Part shown: positions 4,552 to 6,620 of the stretch, in pieces
Position numbering within the stretch: position 1 is the stretch's first letter
Layout: each line of letters begins with the position of its first letter
Program-made: the position numbers and the translations under genes
The notes under the pieces: generated by a model
What the model was told of the DNA's origin: nothing
The model's input: only the letters and a program-made list of their open reading frames with translations
Databases searched by the model: none
From: an uncultured Eubacteriales bacterium
Lineage (GTDB): Bacteria; Bacillota; Clostridia; Oscillospirales; Oscillospiraceae
NCBI GenBank assembly: GCA_905210385.1
Contig: CAJLWS010000088.1
Span: forward strand, 1 to 6,620
Direction of reading: 5' to 3'
Length of the DNA: 6,620 nt

Positions 4552-5664
4552 ATGGCAGACAAGATCACAAATTACAAATGTCCCGCGTGTACCGGTCCGC
4601 TGTATTTTGTTGGCGCGTCCGGAAAACTTGAATGCGATTACTGCGGCTCGTCCTATTCGGTCGAGGAGATCGAGGCACTCTATCAGGAGAAGGATAAACA
4701 GGCCGCACAGGCCGCTGCAAAGGCGGAGCAGAAGGCGGCAACACAATCCGACGAGGGCGAATGGACCCAGCCGGAGGGCGCGGACTGGGCAGAGCCGGGC
4801 ATGAAAAGCTACACCTGCCCGTCGTGCGGCGCAGAACTCATCTGCGATGAGACGACGGCGGCAACCAGTTGTCCCTACTGCGGCAACACAACCATCGTTC
4901 CCGGTCAGCTTTCCGGCATGCAGAAGCCGGACTACATCATTCCCTTCAAACTCAGTAAGGAAGACGCGATCGCTGCGCTCAAAAACCACTATAAGAAAAA
5001 GCCCCTTCTGCCGAAGATTTTCTCTGCGCAGAACCACATTGAAGAGATTCAGGGCGTCTATGTCACATTCTGGCTCTTCAACGGCAGCTCGGATGCGGAT
5101 ATCCGTTATAACTGTACCCGTTCCATGACCCACCGAGAGGGCGACTACGATGTGACCGACACGCAGCACTTCATGGTGCGCCGTGCGGGCACGGTCAAAT
5201 TTGAGAAAATCCCCGTTGACGCGTCAAGCAAAATGCCGGATGAAAACATGGATTCCATTGAGCCGTTTGATTACAAGGAACTCAAGGCCTTTTCCAATGC
5301 GTATCTGCCCGGTTTTCTGGCCGATAAATACGATGTGAGCGTCGATGATTGCGCGCCCCGTGCCGATGCACGCTGCAAGTCCAGCTGCGAGAGTGCGCTG
5401 CGCAGCAGTGTAACCGGTTATTCTACCTGCGTTCCGGAGGAGGAGAATATCCATATCCGGCGCGGCAAGGTGCAGTATGCGATGCTCCCTGTCTGGATGC
5501 TGCATACAAAATGGAATGGCAGGGACTATCTGTTCTCTATGAACGGGCAGACCGGCAAGCTGACTGGTGACCTGCCTGTCTCGTGGGGCCGGTTCTGGGC
5601 GTATTTTGCAGGAATTGCGGGCGGACTGGCGGCAGTTCTGTCTGTGCTGCTGTTTGCATTGTAA
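4552..5664 (+). CDS. Double zinc-ribbon membrane-anchored protein (YdjG-like, TFIIB-type zinc ribbon)
   Basis: This 370-residue protein has two four-cysteine zinc ribbons: C10, C13, C28, C31 and C89, C92, C107, C110. They are separated by an Ala/Gln/Lys-rich probable coiled coil (about 42-66). A conserved globular region follows (about 125-345), including VYVTFWLF, HFMVRRAG and the late motif SMNGQTGKLTGDLP (329-342). One transmembrane helix (about 348-369) lies at the very C-terminus. The layout matches B. subtilis YdjG, often auto-annotated as a PriA-like or TFIIB zinc-ribbon protein; there is no helicase domain here. YdjG-type proteins act at the membrane with YdjH, YdjI and PspA. The ATG at 4552 is preceded by AGGAGG with an 11-nt gap, somewhat long but the best start. 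The TPM gene follows after 12 bp, so the two are co-transcribed. The biochemical role is unknown. Confidence 0.85.
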   Translation: MADKITNYKCPACTGPLYFVGASGKLECDYCGSSYSVEEIEALYQEKDKQAAQAAAKAEQKAATQSDEGEWTQPEGADWAEPGMKSYTCPSCGAELICDETTAATSCPYCGNTTIVPGQLSGMQKPDYIIPFKLSKEDAIAALKNHYKKKPLLPKIFSAQNHIEEIQGVYVTFWLFNGSSDADIRYNCTRSMTHREGDYDVTDTQHFMVRRAGTVKFEKIPVDASSKMPDENMDSIEPFDYKELKAFSNAYLPGFLADKYDVSVDDCAPRADARCKSSCESALRSSVTGYSTCVPEEENIHIRRGKVQYAMLPVWMLHTKWNGRDYLFSMNGQTGKLTGDLPVSWGRFWAYFAGIAGGLAAVLSVLLFAL

Positions 5665-5676
5665 GGGAGAAGCGGG

Positions 5677-6483
5677 ATGAAAAAACAACTTCTTTGTCTG
5701 ATTGCAGCGCTGGTGCTACTGCTCGGCCTGTGCGTGAGCGCCTTGGCCTACGATTCTGCGCATGTGTTTGATGACGCCCAGCTTCTTTCAGAGGACGAGA
5801 TCGGCGCGCTGGAAGCACGCTGCCAGGAGGCAGAGGATACCTTTGGCTGCGGTGTATATATCGTTACGACCGATGACTACTCTCTGTATGATGGAGCAGA
5901 ATCTATTGAGGCTTTTACGGAAAAATTCTTTCTTGACTATGACCTCGGCACGGGCGAAGCGCAAAATGGTATTCTGCTGGCGCTCAGCATGGCCGAGCGT
6001 GATTACGACCTGTGTGCCCATGGCGAAACCGGCCACCGTGCCTTTACGGACTACGGCAAGGGCGTGCTCGCTGAACGCTATTTCCTGAGTGAGTTTGGAA
6101 AAGACTACTGGTACGATGGATTCAACCGTTATTTGGATGGCTGCACAGATTTCTTGCAGCTAGACGCGCAAGGTGAACCCTTTGACCGGGCGACTGACCC
6201 TGAACGGCTGGAGGATATCAGCGTGCTCAAGTGGATTGCTGTGATTGTTATCCCGCTGCTTACAGCGCTGATCGTCTGTCTTATTATGAAGGGCAAAATG
6301 AAAACTGCCCGCAAGCAGACCCACGCCGACGCATATATTCTTCAAAACGGCGTTCGTCTGACTCGGCAGGACGATGTATACCTTACCACTACACAGACCC
6401 GTGTGAAGATCGAAACACAAAAATCCGGCGGCGGAACCTCCGTCAACTCCGGCGGCTTCTCCCACAGCAGTGGAAAATTCTAA
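5677..6483 (+). CDS. TPM-domain protein with signal peptide and membrane anchor (YdjH-like)
   Basis: The 268-residue product starts with a signal peptide (MKKQ, hydrophobic core, likely cut after VSALA at residue 24). A TPM domain follows at about 26-165, with the early VFDDAQLLSEDE motif, GCGVYIVTTDDY and QNGILLALSMAERDY. A transmembrane helix (about 184-204) comes next, then a cytosolic tail ending in a Gly/Ser-rich segment, GGGTSVNSGGFSHSSGKF. TPM domains occur in exported or membrane-bound proteins of envelope and photosystem maintenance, some with phosphatase activity; no activity can be claimed here. Length and layout match B. subtilis YdjH. The ribosome site AAGGGAG (5663-5669) overlaps the stop codon of the preceding gene and sits 7 nt before the ATG. 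It is the last gene of its operon, since a strong hairpin follows about 100 bp later. Confidence 0.88.
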   Translation: MKKQLLCLIAALVLLLGLCVSALAYDSAHVFDDAQLLSEDEIGALEARCQEAEDTFGCGVYIVTTDDYSLYDGAESIEAFTEKFFLDYDLGTGEAQNGILLALSMAERDYDLCAHGETGHRAFTDYGKGVLAERYFLSEFGKDYWYDGFNRYLDGCTDFLQLDAQGEPFDRATDPERLEDISVLKWIAVIVIPLLTALIVCLIMKGKMKTARKQTHADAYILQNGVRLTRQDDVYLTTTQTRVKIETQKSGGGTSVNSGGFSHSSGKF

Positions 6484-6586
6484 AAGAATCCATGCTCGTT
6501 TTTCTGGGTTTTCCTCGTGATAACAGAGACAACGCTGCAAATTGGAAGACAGTAAGGTCCTATCAATTCTGTTATTGAAAAAATAC

Positions 6587-6620
6587 CCCGGCGAAGTCTC
6601 AACCAAGAGACTGCGCCGGG
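6587..6620. terminator. Strong hairpin at window edge, probable (bidirectional) terminator
   Basis: CCCGGCG (6587-6593) pairs with CGCCGGG (6614-6620) and AGTCTC (6595-6600) with GAGACT (6607-6612), leaving one A-G mismatch and a 6-nt loop. On the minus strand the stem is followed by TATTTTTT (6585-6578), a good intrinsic terminator for a gene converging from the right. On the plus strand the position fits the end of the TPM operon, but any T-run would lie past base 6620. Confidence 0.75.

Noticed and set aside
3495..4568. 357-residue open frame on the minus strand
   Set aside because: Beyond 4100 it is antisense to the zinc-ribbon gene, giving Ala/Gly/Arg/Cys-rich text; the FolD part alone is real.

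Overview
The window looks like DNA of a high-GC gut Clostridium (Oscillospiraceae/Ruminococcaceae type). The evidence is the strong GGGAGG/AGGAGG ribosome binding sites, a THF-class riboswitch ahead of an ECF folate transporter S component, overlapping genes, and a zinc-ribbon/SPFH/TPM gene set typical of Firmicutes. Genus cannot be fixed from the sequence alone.

Left and centre (1-4100), all on the minus strand, form a folate and one-carbon block. In transcription order it holds a 5'-truncated folD (4100-3495), an FNT-family formate/nitrite channel gene coupled to it by an ATGA overlap (3498-2872), and a 756-bp non-coding stretch. That stretch contains an array of palindromes with a 245-bp period (2271-2690), a tetrahydrofolate riboswitch (2267-2165) and a hairpin that hides a Shine-Dalgarno site (2148-2121). 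It is followed by folT (2115-1582) and then a folC gene overlapping folT by 11 bp. The folC frame continues without a stop into the N-terminal part of a 5-formyl-THF cyclo-ligase and leaves the window at base 1. Together these genes would import folate, polyglutamylate it, return 5-formyl-THF to the active pool, interconvert methylene- and formyl-THF, and move formate.

Right (4101-6620), on the plus strand, is the 3' end of an SPFH-type protein with four zinc ribbons. An intact double zinc-ribbon membrane protein gene (4552-5664) and a TPM-domain protein gene (5677-6483) follow, then a strong hairpin at the window edge. This trio resembles the B. subtilis YdjI, YdjG and YdjH proteins associated with PspA at the membrane.

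The two halves meet at about 4100, where folD and the SPFH gene are both cut inside their coding regions and joined 5' end to 5' end. Base composition also shifts there, with the left side visibly more GC-rich. This is either a real rearrangement or a chimeric assembly join. The other notable points are the FolC-cyclo-ligase fusion frame, the riboswitch with a readable switching geometry, and the palindrome array lying where the folT promoter would be expected. I see no convincing new defence, mobile or biosynthetic system here.
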